From an uncultured Clostridia bacterium (GTDB lineage: Bacteria; Bacillota; Clostridia; Lachnospirales; Anaerotignaceae), in assembly GCA_910587735.1 (NCBI GenBank), contig CAJUNT010000010.1:1-64000 (forward strand): DNA of 64,000 nucleotides. The letters run 5' to 3'. Each line of letters begins with the position of its first letter. Within the stretch, counting starts at the first letter, position 1. This document shows, one piece after another, positions 8,364 to 16,800 of the stretch. The notes beneath the pieces were generated by a model. The model saw only the letters and a program-made list of their open reading frames with translations, was not told where the DNA came from and did not search any database. The position numbers and the translations under genes were made by a program.

Positions 8364-8963
8364 ATGAAAAAAGAATTTTTACAAGAATTGGGTATTGACA
8401 AAGATGTCATTGACAAAATACTGGAGGAAAACAGCAAAGATGTTGAAAAGTACAAAAGTCAAGCAGAAAATAGCAAAAATGACAATACCGCATTACAAAA
8501 CCAAATAAAAGATATGGAGCAAAAACTGACAGAATTGCAAAAAAGTACAGGTAATGCAGAAGAATTAAAAAAACAGTTGGAAACTGTACAACAAGATTAT
8601 GAAAAAGAAAAGCAAGCATTTCAAAAACAAATAGCAGAAAGAGACTACTCTGACGCTATGAAAAACGCTATTGAAAAATGTGGCATTAAATTTACATCTG
8701 AAATGGCAAAAAAAACATATTTGAAAGAATTGCAGGAAGCAAATCTTACTATAAAAGAAGGTAATTTAGAAGGTTTTGAATCATTCCACAAAAAGCAATT
8801 AGAGGCTGACCCCAATGCTTTTGTAGCAGATAAGCCACAAGTACAAAAACCATATTTTATGCCTGCTATGGGAAAAAATAGCGGAAATACACCCCCATCA
8901 ATGGGTATGTCTTATGCAAAAAAATTTAGTGAAGCAATCACACAAAGGAGTGAAAATAAATGA
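8364..8963 (+). CDS. Scaffold protein (phage minor structural GP20)
   Basis: The protein starts MKKEFLQELGIDKDVIDKIL and runs into a long coiled coil (residues about 20-95), then a central segment and a Pro/Gly/Met-rich end. This is the layout of GP20-type scaffolds, which assemble with the major capsid protein into the procapsid and are then removed. It follows a clear AAAGGAG ribosome binding site and overlaps the next ORF by four bases. Size (199 aa) and position just before the capsid genes agree. Confidence 0.88.
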   Translation: MKKEFLQELGIDKDVIDKILEENSKDVEKYKSQAENSKNDNTALQNQIKDMEQKLTELQKSTGNAEELKKQLETVQQDYEKEKQAFQKQIAERDYSDAMKNAIEKCGIKFTSEMAKKTYLKELQEANLTIKEGNLEGFESFHKKQLEADPNAFVADKPQVQKPYFMPAMGKNSGNTPPSMGMSYAKKFSEAITQRSENK

Positions 8964-9301
8964 GTTATGTAGTACAAAAAGATTTTACAACAGTACCAAA
9001 TTTTTTAGCAAGTGAACATATGATACAAAAAACAAGACAAGCCACAACAGAAATGTCTAATTTGACAGAAAATAATAAGCAATTTATAAAGGGCGGTACG
9101 ATATATCCTTCTAATGACGCAAATGCAGAAGGTATTGTGTTTGAAAGTGTAGATGTAACAAACGGCAATACCCCTATTTCTGTCATTGTTGCAGGAAGAA
9201 TATACAAAAATAGATTGCATACCGCACCAACAGAAGAAGCTATGACAGCAATGAAAGACATTACTTTTATAGATGCACCAGCTATGGAAAGGAGTTATTG
9301 A
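8960..9301 (+). CDS. Probable head decoration protein
   Basis: This 113-residue protein lies between scaffold and major capsid, the usual place for a capsid decoration protein. The sequence FIKGGTIYPSNDANAEGIVF, then ISVIVAGRIYKNRL resembles the small beta-rich head-decoration proteins that bind the threefold axes and stabilise the expanded head. There is no catalytic motif. Start ATG 8960 overlaps the end of the scaffold gene (ATGA), so they are coupled. Function is inferred from position and fold-like pattern. Confidence 0.6.
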   Translation: MSYVVQKDFTTVPNFLASEHMIQKTRQATTEMSNLTENNKQFIKGGTIYPSNDANAEGIVFESVDVTNGNTPISVIVAGRIYKNRLHTAPTEEAMTAMKDITFIDAPAMERSY

Positions 9302-9302
9302 T

Positions 9303-10472
9303 ATGCCATATGAAGCAATGATTGACCAATCAGAATTATTAGACTTTTCACAAAATTATGTGATACAAAGACCAGCAAATGTAATAGATAGATTTTTTAC
9401 AGATGAAAAAACAGCCAGCCTTATGGCAAAATGGTTTTATTTGACAGGAAATGACCAAATACCAGCAGTGGCAACAGCACACGCTTTTGATACAGAAGCA
9501 CAAATTGCAAGCAGAGTGATTCCTAAAATGATTGAAACAAAAAAATTGCTTATCAAAAGAAAAATCAATCAAAGTGAAAGATTGCAGTTGCTTGAAGAAA
9601 GAGGTGGACTGAACAATGCTATATTAAATGATGTACTGTTTAATGATATTAGAATGCTCGCAGATTCTGTAAAAGACAGAACACTTGTAGCAAAAGCGGA
9701 AGTTCTCGCAACGGGTACTATGAGTGTAAAAGAAAATGATTTAGATATTGCTGTTGATTATGGTGTTCCTGATGAAAATAAAATGACATTAGACTGGAGT
9801 CAAAATGATGTTGACTATTTAGGCGATATACAAAAAGTGGTAGATGTTGCTACGGAATCAGGTAGAACCATTACAGGTATGATTACCAGTCGAAAAAACA
9901 TTAGTAAAATGATGTTAAATAAAAATATACAGACTGCTATATTGGGTACAAATGGTAGCGGTGCTATGGTATCTCGTATGCAGATACAAGCATTGCTTGC
10001 AGAGTATTTCGGTTTTTCTGAAATAGTGGTGTCTGATGATAAATATAAAGTGGAAAACGCTGACGGCACTACAACAATGCATAGATATTTCCCAGAAGAT
10101 GTTGTGACATTTTATGCAAGAACTGGTGCATCATTAGGTGTAGGACTTTGGGGTGTCACTCCAGAGGAGGCAAAACAAGGCGCATTTACACAAAAATCAA
10201 TGAATCAATTTATCACAATCACACAATGGGAAAAGCCAGACCCTGTTGCAGTATGGACAAAGGCAAGTGGATTATTTATACCAGTGTTACCAGACCCTAG
10301 TAGCTTGTTTATTTGCAATATAGGTGGTACAAAAACAGTTAGAACAAGAACCCGAAATACAAAGGCTAGTGATACAAAAGTAGAAGATACAAAGGTAGAA
10401 GATACAAAGGTAGAAGATACAAAGGTAGAAGATACAAAAAAAGCAAATCAAAAGAAAGACGTGATTGAATGA
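9303..10472 (+). CDS. Major capsid protein (lambda E family)
   Basis: The start is the ATG at 9303, after AAAGGAGTTATTGAT; longer in-frame starts lack a ribosome binding site. The sequence matches the lambda gpE-like major capsid family: LDFSQNYVIQRPANVIDRFF near the N-terminus, RKINQSERLQLLEERG, and the late motif PDPVAVWTKASGLFIPVLPD. About 350 residues form the normal HK97-fold body. The last 40 residues are an added hydrophilic tail with the repeated unit KVEDT, encoded by 15-bp tandem repeats. The tail is probably exposed on the capsid and tolerant of length change. Confidence 0.9.
   Translation: MPYEAMIDQSELLDFSQNYVIQRPANVIDRFFTDEKTASLMAKWFYLTGNDQIPAVATAHAFDTEAQIASRVIPKMIETKKLLIKRKINQSERLQLLEERGGLNNAILNDVLFNDIRMLADSVKDRTLVAKAEVLATGTMSVKENDLDIAVDYGVPDENKMTLDWSQNDVDYLGDIQKVVDVATESGRTITGMITSRKNISKMMLNKNIQTAILGTNGSGAMVSRMQIQALLAEYFGFSEIVVSDDKYKVENADGTTTMHRYFPEDVVTFYARTGASLGVGLWGVTPEEAKQGAFTQKSMNQFITITQWEKPDPVAVWTKASGLFIPVLPDPSSLFICNIGGTKTVRTRTRNTKASDTKVEDTKVEDTKVEDTKVEDTKKANQKKDVIE
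10371..10440 (+). repeat. 15-bp tandem repeat in capsid C-terminus
   Basis: About four and a half copies of GATACAAAGGTAGAA encode (D-T-K-V-E)n at the end of the major capsid protein. The units are nearly identical, so copy number could vary between lysogens. Confidence 0.85.
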
Positions 10473-10870
10473 TAGTTGATTTTACATACTATAGAGAAGT
10501 GTTTGAAGGTACTGCTATATCAGAGCAGGATTTTAAAAGACTTTCAAAAAAGGTAGAAAGATTTATAAATTATGCTACTTGCAATCAGGCACATAAAACA
10601 AGTGGAAATGTGTTAGAAACAGTGAAAGAATGTATATGCGAACTTGCCGAACAATATCAAATAATAGAAAAATCAGAAAAACAGGCACTTGGTGAAGGGG
10701 AGAAAGTGATATCTTCCGAAAGTGTGGGAAGTTGGAGTGTTAGTTATGACACTCCAACAAAAGCAGATGTGAATACTTCGGAATATACCACAGAAAAAAA
10801 TAAAAGACTTTACAGCATAGTAAAAGAGCATTTAGCTTTTACAGGTTTGCTTTATAGGGGGGTGAGTTGA
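10469..10870 (+). CDS. Head-tail connector (gp6-like adaptor)
   Basis: The gene overlaps the end of the capsid gene by four bases. It encodes 133 residues with an N-terminal helix that begins with VDFTYYREVFEGTAISEQDF and continues into a helical bundle; this opening is typical of the first adaptor protein after the capsid in A118-like phages. Such adaptors form a ring below the portal. The C-terminal part ends HLAFTGLLYRGVS, also common in this group. The assignment rests on position plus the opening motif. Confidence 0.75.
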   Translation: MIVDFTYYREVFEGTAISEQDFKRLSKKVERFINYATCNQAHKTSGNVLETVKECICELAEQYQIIEKSEKQALGEGEKVISSESVGSWSVSYDTPTKADVNTSEYTTEKNKRLYSIVKEHLAFTGLLYRGVS

Positions 10871-11297
10871 TGTTTCCGAAAAGTATTACAACGGATATTA
10901 CAATGTATAACAAAGTAGAGCAAGACAGACAGCAGAACAGACCAGCAAAATGGAAATAACACATTTAAAAGGTGTGTTTTTCGATGAGGCAAAAGCACAA
11001 AATGTGAGAACAAGCGGTATTACTTCTGCTGATTCTCTCAATTTGATAATACCATTTGATGTAGAAGTCATAGGAGAAAACAAGGAATACAAAGAACCTA
11101 AAATGTATCAAGAATCGCCAGAAAATGCATGGACGATACAAGAAGGGGATTTTGTGGTAAAAGGATTGGTTGATAAAGAAATTTTAGCGCAAAGTGATTT
11201 GGGAGACAATTTTGACAATGTATACAGAATTAATACAGTAGACGCTAAGTTGTTTGGTAGCCGTAATTTATGGCATTGGGAAGTAGGTGCAAGCTAA
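10870..11297 (+). pseudogene. Minor capsid/head-closure gene with one-base frameshift
   Basis: The ATG at 10870 (overlapping the previous stop) opens a 29-residue frame, MFPKSITTDITMYNK to PAKWK, that stops at 10957-10959. Seven codons before that, in the -1 frame, an ATG at 10950 opens a 115-residue frame whose sequence (ITHLKGVFFDEAKAQNV) continues the same protein. If one extra A were present at the GGAAATAAC site the two would read as a single 142-residue head-closure-like protein (PAKWKITHLKG), as expected for this place in the operon. Either the gene is frameshifted by a deletion or sequencing error, or the overlap ATGGAAATAA allows restart. The second part alone lacks its own ribosome binding site. 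Confidence 0.65.
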
Positions 11298-11689
11298 TGA
11301 ATGTCAAAATAAATTTGAATTTGAAAACGCCAGAACAGATTATAAAAGAAAAAGGATTAGAGCCTGGAGGAAAAGTACAACTTGCACTTGCTGACGCTTT
11401 AGTTGCTTATGGTGATAAAAGAACACCAAAACAACAAGGTATTTTAAAAGAGAGTGCATATTATTTGTTAAGTGGCGGGCAAGAAATCTATTATCCTGGT
11501 CCTTATGCCAGATATTTGTGGTATGGTGTGGCAATGGAAGGAAAAGCACCAATGAAACCAACAGACAGACCTTTGCAATTCCAAGAAGCGCATACAAGGG
11601 GAAAAGAATGGCTAATTAGAACATGGCAAGATGACGGCAATAAAATACTTCATGAAATCGCTGAAATGATTGGAGGAAAAGTGAAATGA
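11297..11689 (+). CDS. Minor capsid / tail completion protein
   Basis: The start is the ATG at 11297 in the TAATG overlap with the previous stop; an in-frame upstream start at 11270 is unlikely. The 130-residue protein includes VQLALADALVAYGDKRTPKQ and a YPGPYARYLWYG stretch, the pattern of the Min_capsid family (HK97 gp10-like tail completion) that joins head and tail in A118-like phages. It overlaps the next gene by four bases. Confidence 0.75.
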   Translation: MNVKINLNLKTPEQIIKEKGLEPGGKVQLALADALVAYGDKRTPKQQGILKESAYYLLSGGQEIYYPGPYARYLWYGVAMEGKAPMKPTDRPLQFQEAHTRGKEWLIRTWQDDGNKILHEIAEMIGGKVK

Positions 11690-12114
11690 CAATAGCAGAC
11701 GGCTTGATTGCATTTTTGTGGTCGTTTACAGATGAGAATGGACTTTCTATCAAAAATATATTGATGGATATTGTAGAAGGCAATCCAGATGTATTGTCGG
11801 TATCTCCATCCTCTGACAACACCATAAAAAGATATTTAAACGGCGATGAAGTAAGAGAGGCAAACTTTCAAGTGTTTTTGAAGGCTTATACAAGCGAAAA
11901 TTCTAACAGAATAAAAAATACACACTTGATAGATAAAATGAAGGAATGGATAAACAGACAAAATAAATTAAAAAATTTTCCAGAAATAGGAGAATACAAA
12001 AGTTGCAGAAAAATAGAAGCAAATAACGGTATGATATACGATACAAATGAAAGTGGTGAAGGACTGTATTTGCTTCAAATAAAAATAACATATTATGAAA
12101 AAATGAAAAAATAG
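11686..12114 (+). CDS. Minor capsid protein / tail terminator
   Basis: A 142-residue protein placed between the tail-completion and tail-tube genes, where siphoviruses encode the tail terminator. It starts with a helix (TIADGLIAFLWSF), and the middle includes a PSSDNTIKRYLNGDE segment; this resembles the 'minor capsid protein from bacteriophage' family common in A118-like phages. The terminator caps the tail tube and forms the interface with the head. The role is inferred from order and size. Confidence 0.7.
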   Translation: MTIADGLIAFLWSFTDENGLSIKNILMDIVEGNPDVLSVSPSSDNTIKRYLNGDEVREANFQVFLKAYTSENSNRIKNTHLIDKMKEWINRQNKLKNFPEIGEYKSCRKIEANNGMIYDTNESGEGLYLLQIKITYYEKMKK

Positions 12115-12127
12115 GAGTTGATAATAT

Positions 12128-12736
12128 ATGACAGTAGCAGAATTGATGAAAGACCGTACCATTAACCAAGCTGCAGAAGGAGAAGTAACAGCAGATGATT
12201 ATGTATTTGCCATAGATATATCAGATGACAAAAGGGCAGAAGTAGACGATTATGTTGTGGTACAAGAGCATACCGTTAGTGTAAATGCTAGTTTTAGCCC
12301 AGATACAACAGAATCACAGTATATCCGTTCTGGAAAATCTACAACAAAAACAGGGACGCAAGAAACATATTCTATTTCTGGTGACAGATATGTGGGCGAC
12401 CCCGCACAAGACTTTCTTCTTTCTTACAAAATGATATATGCAAGAGGCGAAGACGCACGTATACCATATGTCAGATTTAATATATTAAATGGCAAAGGTG
12501 TAAAAGGTATCGGAACAGTTATTGTAAATAGCGATTCCAGTGGTGACGCAGGTTCAAACAGTACTTTTAATGTGGAAATTAGAAAATCTGGGGCAAATCC
12601 TCAAGAATTCCAATATGTACCTAAAACAACAGGAGGGTCAACAGGAGGAGAAGGCAGTACAGAAACTCCAGGAGGCACAGAAGAAACACAAAGCAGAACA
12701 ACAACAATGAAAAAAGCAGTAAAAGAGCAAATATAA
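12128..12736 (+). CDS. Major tail tube protein
   Basis: The 202-residue protein has a beta-rich body, including NASFSPDTTESQYIRSGKST, then TYSISGDRYVGDPAQDF, which is the common tail-tube pattern in A118/TP901-like phages. The last 40 residues are a Gly/Thr/Ser/Glu linker that is probably flexible on the tube surface. Tube proteins stack as hexameric rings around the tape measure. A ribosome binding site (ATAGGAGTTGA) precedes ATG 12128. Position before the assembly chaperones and tape measure is as expected. Confidence 0.85.
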   Translation: MTVAELMKDRTINQAAEGEVTADDYVFAIDISDDKRAEVDDYVVVQEHTVSVNASFSPDTTESQYIRSGKSTTKTGTQETYSISGDRYVGDPAQDFLLSYKMIYARGEDARIPYVRFNILNGKGVKGIGTVIVNSDSSGDAGSNSTFNVEIRKSGANPQEFQYVPKTTGGSTGGEGSTETPGGTEETQSRTTTMKKAVKEQI

Positions 12737-12762
12737 ATATCTGAATGGAATGATTTCACAAC

Positions 12763-13365
12763 ATGAGTATACTTTTAAACAGCTTTCCCACAAAAATCAA
12801 TGGTTGTGCTATCCATACCGATTTTAGAGTAATGATACAATATGAAAAATTGATTAAAAATGACAATTTGTCAGAAGAACAAAAAATCAATATTGCATTG
12901 AATCGCTTTTATATAGAAAAACCTGATAATATGGAAAAGGCAATAAAGGGGCTAAATTGGTTTTATCAATGCGGAAGAACAGAAAAAACATCTAAATGTA
13001 ATGGACGCAATGTAATTGCATATGACTTTACACAAGATGACTATATGATATATTCAGCATTTTATCAGAGCTATTATATTGATTTAGAAAATACCTATAT
13101 GCATTGGTGGAAATTTTCATCGTTATTGCTTTCATTGCCTAAAGATACCCTTTTTATGGAGATTGTAGGTTATCGTGTAGCAGATACAAGTGATATGCCT
13201 AAAAAAATGAAAGCATTCTATGACAAACAGAAAAAGCTATATGCTGTAAATAAAAATCATAAAAGGAAATATATGACATTAGAAGAAAGAGACGCAGCAT
13301 TTCAGGCAGAAATGGATAAAAAATTTCAAAGGGTAATGTTAAGAAATAAAAAGGAGCGAAATTAA
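12763..13365 (+). CDS. Bacteriophage Gp15-like protein
   Basis: The 200-residue protein begins SILLNSFPTKINGCAIHTDFRVMIQYEKL and contains WFYQCGR and YDFTQDDYMIYSAFYQSYYID, then LHWWKFSSLL-like helices (here MHWWKFSSLLLSLP). This is the Gp15 family, located between tail tube and tape measure and thought to act as a tail assembly chaperone. It ends in a highly basic helix. The next gene starts at the base following its stop. The family call is strong; the biochemical role is by analogy. Confidence 0.85.
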   Translation: MSILLNSFPTKINGCAIHTDFRVMIQYEKLIKNDNLSEEQKINIALNRFYIEKPDNMEKAIKGLNWFYQCGRTEKTSKCNGRNVIAYDFTQDDYMIYSAFYQSYYIDLENTYMHWWKFSSLLLSLPKDTLFMEIVGYRVADTSDMPKKMKAFYDKQKKLYAVNKNHKRKYMTLEERDAAFQAEMDKKFQRVMLRNKKERN

Positions 13366-13797
13366 ATGAAATTTGTATTAAATAATAAAGAATATGAATT
13401 AGACTTGTTTGATGTAGATGTAATGGAAAACTATGAAACAGCAACATTAAACTCTGCAGAAAAAATGATTGAAATGGGCAAAAGTGAAGACAAATGTCAA
13501 AAGCTATCAGATGTGATGAAAATAGGTTGTGATATTGTATTTGATTTCTTTGATACTGTTTTTGGCAAAGGTGCGGCTGAAAATATATTTGATGGGAAAA
13601 GAAATTATAAATTGTGTTTAAAGACATATAAAGAATGCAATGAACAATATAGAAAATTTGCAGTAAAAAATTTGCCAGAAGAATTAAATCCGATACTATC
13701 CAATTTGGGAAACAAACAAAATTATATAAATGCAAGAAAGAAAAAAATGAAAAAGTATAAAGCAAAAAATGAAATGAATGTCGTACAACATTCATAA
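13366..13797 (+). CDS. Tail assembly chaperone-like protein (DUF6673-like)
   Basis: The protein starts MKFVLNNKEYELDLFDVDV, a small beta-rich opening, followed by a helical region with FFDTVFGKGAAENIFDGKRNY, then a basic end. This is the layout of the short protein next to Gp15 in A118-like phages and is close to DUF6673. It probably helps tape-measure folding together with Gp15. No frameshift signal joining it to a downstream frame was seen. An attenuator hairpin follows. Confidence 0.7.
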   Translation: MKFVLNNKEYELDLFDVDVMENYETATLNSAEKMIEMGKSEDKCQKLSDVMKIGCDIVFDFFDTVFGKGAAENIFDGKRNYKLCLKTYKECNEQYRKFAVKNLPEELNPILSNLGNKQNYINARKKKMKKYKAKNEMNVVQHS

Positions 13798-13834
13798 ATA
13801 ACAAATGAAATATAAGAGCCAGAGCCAAAGAGCC

Positions 13835-13874
13835 AGAGCCGTAAGAGATATCATATCTTTTACGGCTCTTTTTA
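13835..13874 (+). terminator. Attenuator hairpin before tape measure gene
   Basis: A 16-bp stem with one G-U pair (arms AGAGCCGTAAGAGATA and TATCTTTTACGGCTCT), a 3-base loop and TTTTTAA lies 24 bases before the tape-measure start. It is preceded by AGAGCCAGAGCC repeats and resembles the hairpin at 8288 in sequence. Confidence 0.85.
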
Positions 13875-13897
13875 ATAAAGTGTGGTGATATAAAAAT

Positions 13898-16800
13898 ATG
13901 GCAGATGGGAGTATTGTGATAGAAACAGGGCTTGATAATTCGGGGCTAGAGCAAGGCATAAAAGCAATGGAACAGGCAATGCAAAAAGCAGCGACTGAAA
14001 TGCAGAATCAACTCAAAAGTTTAGGAAGTGATTCCAAAAGCAGCATGGACGCAGCAGCACAGTCTATTACGCATTTGCAAAATGCAATACAAAATGCTGG
14101 AGCAACAGCAGGACAACAATTATCAAGTTCATTAGAACAAGTAGCACAAAATACAAGTCAAAATATTGATACGATAAGCAATTCTTTGCAGGATATGACA
14201 GAGCAGGCTGGGCAAGCTGGTGAAGAATTATCACAAAATATAGGGGATTCTCTGGGAAATGTAGGAGATACCATAAATGAAAATGTGAGAGAACCCCTTG
14301 AAGAACTAGGAGATACATTAGGTGGATTAGATGACAGTCTAGACGGTTTAGGAGATGGATTAACAGAACCTCTTGAAGATTTACCCAAGCCATTAGATGA
14401 TGTGGAAAGTGGTTTAGTGCATATACGAGATGGCATAGAGGACATTGAAAGAATCAGTCCGCAAGCGTTCGGTAGAACGGTTGGAGATATTGACAACATG
14501 GACAGGGAACTGAAAGAGGCTGAAAAAAGTGCAGAAAGAGTAAAAGAGACTTTTTCAAAACTGGGTAGTCATGTTGCTGACGCTATGAAAAAAGCAGGTG
14601 CCGCAGCTACTGCAGCATTTGGTGTAGCGGTAGGCGCAGCTGTAAAAGTAGGTACTGATTTTGAAAGCGGTATGTCACAGGTAGCTGCCACTATGGGCAT
14701 TACAGTAGATGAAATTGCAGCAGGCAGTCAAGAATTTGAATCGCTCTCACAAGCTGCAAAAAATGCAGGTGCAACAACACAATTTAGTGCAACACAAGCA
14801 AGTGAAGCATTAAACTATTTAGCTTTAGCAGGGTATGACGCACAAAAATCTATTACAGCATTACCTACTGTACTGAATTTAGCTGCTGCAGGCGGTATTG
14901 ATTTGGGTTATGCCTCTGATATGGTTACTGACAGTATGTCGGCATTAGGATTAAGCACAAACCAGTTAGAAGGGTTTGTTGACCAGCTTGCTAAGACATC
15001 ACAAAAGTCGAATACTAATATTGCACAACTGGGTGAAGGTATATTGACAGTTGGTGGTACTGCAAAAGATTTAGCAGGCGGTACAGTAGAATTAAATACA
15101 GCGTTAGGTATATTAGCAGATAATGGTATTAAAGGGGCTAAACTTTTGGTCGCTTAGATAGAAATATCTTTGAATAATAATTTGGTGAATTCGGTGAAAC
15201 CTAAATGATTAATTGCAGATAATGGTATAAAAGGCAAATATATAAATACTAAAAAACCAGCAACAGTTTTTGCAATTAATAATATGGCAATACCGAGCCA
15301 AGCCAATTACGAAAGTATTGGAAGGTGTAGAGACTAGATATAGTAGGCTAAGTCAATAAGATATGCTGAACTATCCACGAGAGCCAAACATCTGAACAAG
15401 TTATGTTGAAGATGAAGATATAGTCCAACTCTTAGCGAAAGCTAAGTTCTAGTATAAAGAGACTAGACAATGAAGTATTAGGAAGGTGGAACGGCGTTAA
15501 GAAACGTCATATTGTCATTATCAGCTCCAACGGATATAGCAAAAAAAGCTATGGAAGAATTAGGGCTTGAAGTATTTGACGCAAATGGAAAATTACGCCC
15601 ATTAAATGAAACATTTCAAGATTTAAACGGCAAGTTAGGCGAAATGTCTGACGAAGATAGAATCAACGTGTTAAATACCATGTTTAATAAAGTTGACTTG
15701 AAGTCAGTCAACGCTTTGCTTGCTAACAGTGGTGAACGGTTTGACGAATTAAGCGGGTACATTAGAGATTCTGCTGGTGCAGCGGAAGATATGGCTAAAA
15801 CCATGAACGACAATTTAAAAGGCAAGCTGACAATATTGGGCAGTGCTTTAGAAGGCTTAGGAATTGAGATGTATGAAGAATTCCAACAGCCTTTGAAAGA
15901 AGCAGCAGAGACAGCAATTAAAAGTGTAGATTCTATTAGTGCAAGTTTGAAAAATGGCAAACTTTCTGAAAGCATGGCAAGTGTAGCAAGAGGTATCGGT
16001 ACGATTGTATCAAAAGTGGCAGAACTTGCTATTGGTGCATTGCCTAAACTGATAGATGGCTTTGCATTTCTGGTAGACCATGCCAAGTTATTAGGTACTG
16101 TTTTGGCAAGTACAGCAGGCGCTGTTGTCACATTCAAAAGTACAATGCTTATCAATGATATTGTGAAAAGCTGGAACGCAGCAGCAACAGCAGCTAGAAT
16201 GTTCGGGGCTGGTATGACATCATCATTGACAGGTACGCAGGCAGTTGTTGGCGCACTAAAGGGTAATATCAGTAAATTAGGTGCTGTTACGGCAGCATTG
16301 GGCGGTCCTATGGGTGTTGCAGCGTTGGCGGTTGCTGGTGTGACCGCTGGACTGATTGCTTTATCATTAGCAACAGATAAAGTAGCCAAAGCTGAAAAAG
16401 AAGAAAAAGAAGCTAGAGAAAAACTTATAAAAAGCGTTGAACTTGAAAACGAAAAAATTGAAGAAATTAAAAAAACAAAAGAAGAATCTCTTAGTATAGC
16501 TGAAAATGAGATTAGTACTGTAGAAAATCAAATAAAAGTTCTAGAAAATTTGGTTGATGCTAATGGAAAAGTAAAAGAAGGTCAAGAAGGTAGAGCGAAA
16601 GTTCTTGCTGATGAAATTAACAGCGTAATTCCTAATGCAATTACGCTAAGTGAAAAAGAAGGTGACACTTATCTAACTACAGCAGAAAATTTAGAAAAGC
16701 TGATTAAACAAAAGAGAATCAATGCAGTATTAAGTGCAGGAGAAGAAGCTTATACACAAGCATTAAAAGAAAGACCAGCTTTATTAGAAAATTTAACTAA

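Noticed and set aside
13898..15157. A 419-residue truncated tape measure gene ending in KLLVA
   Set aside because: The last six codons are intron sequence; the true exon ends at 15139 and splicing joins it to 15482.
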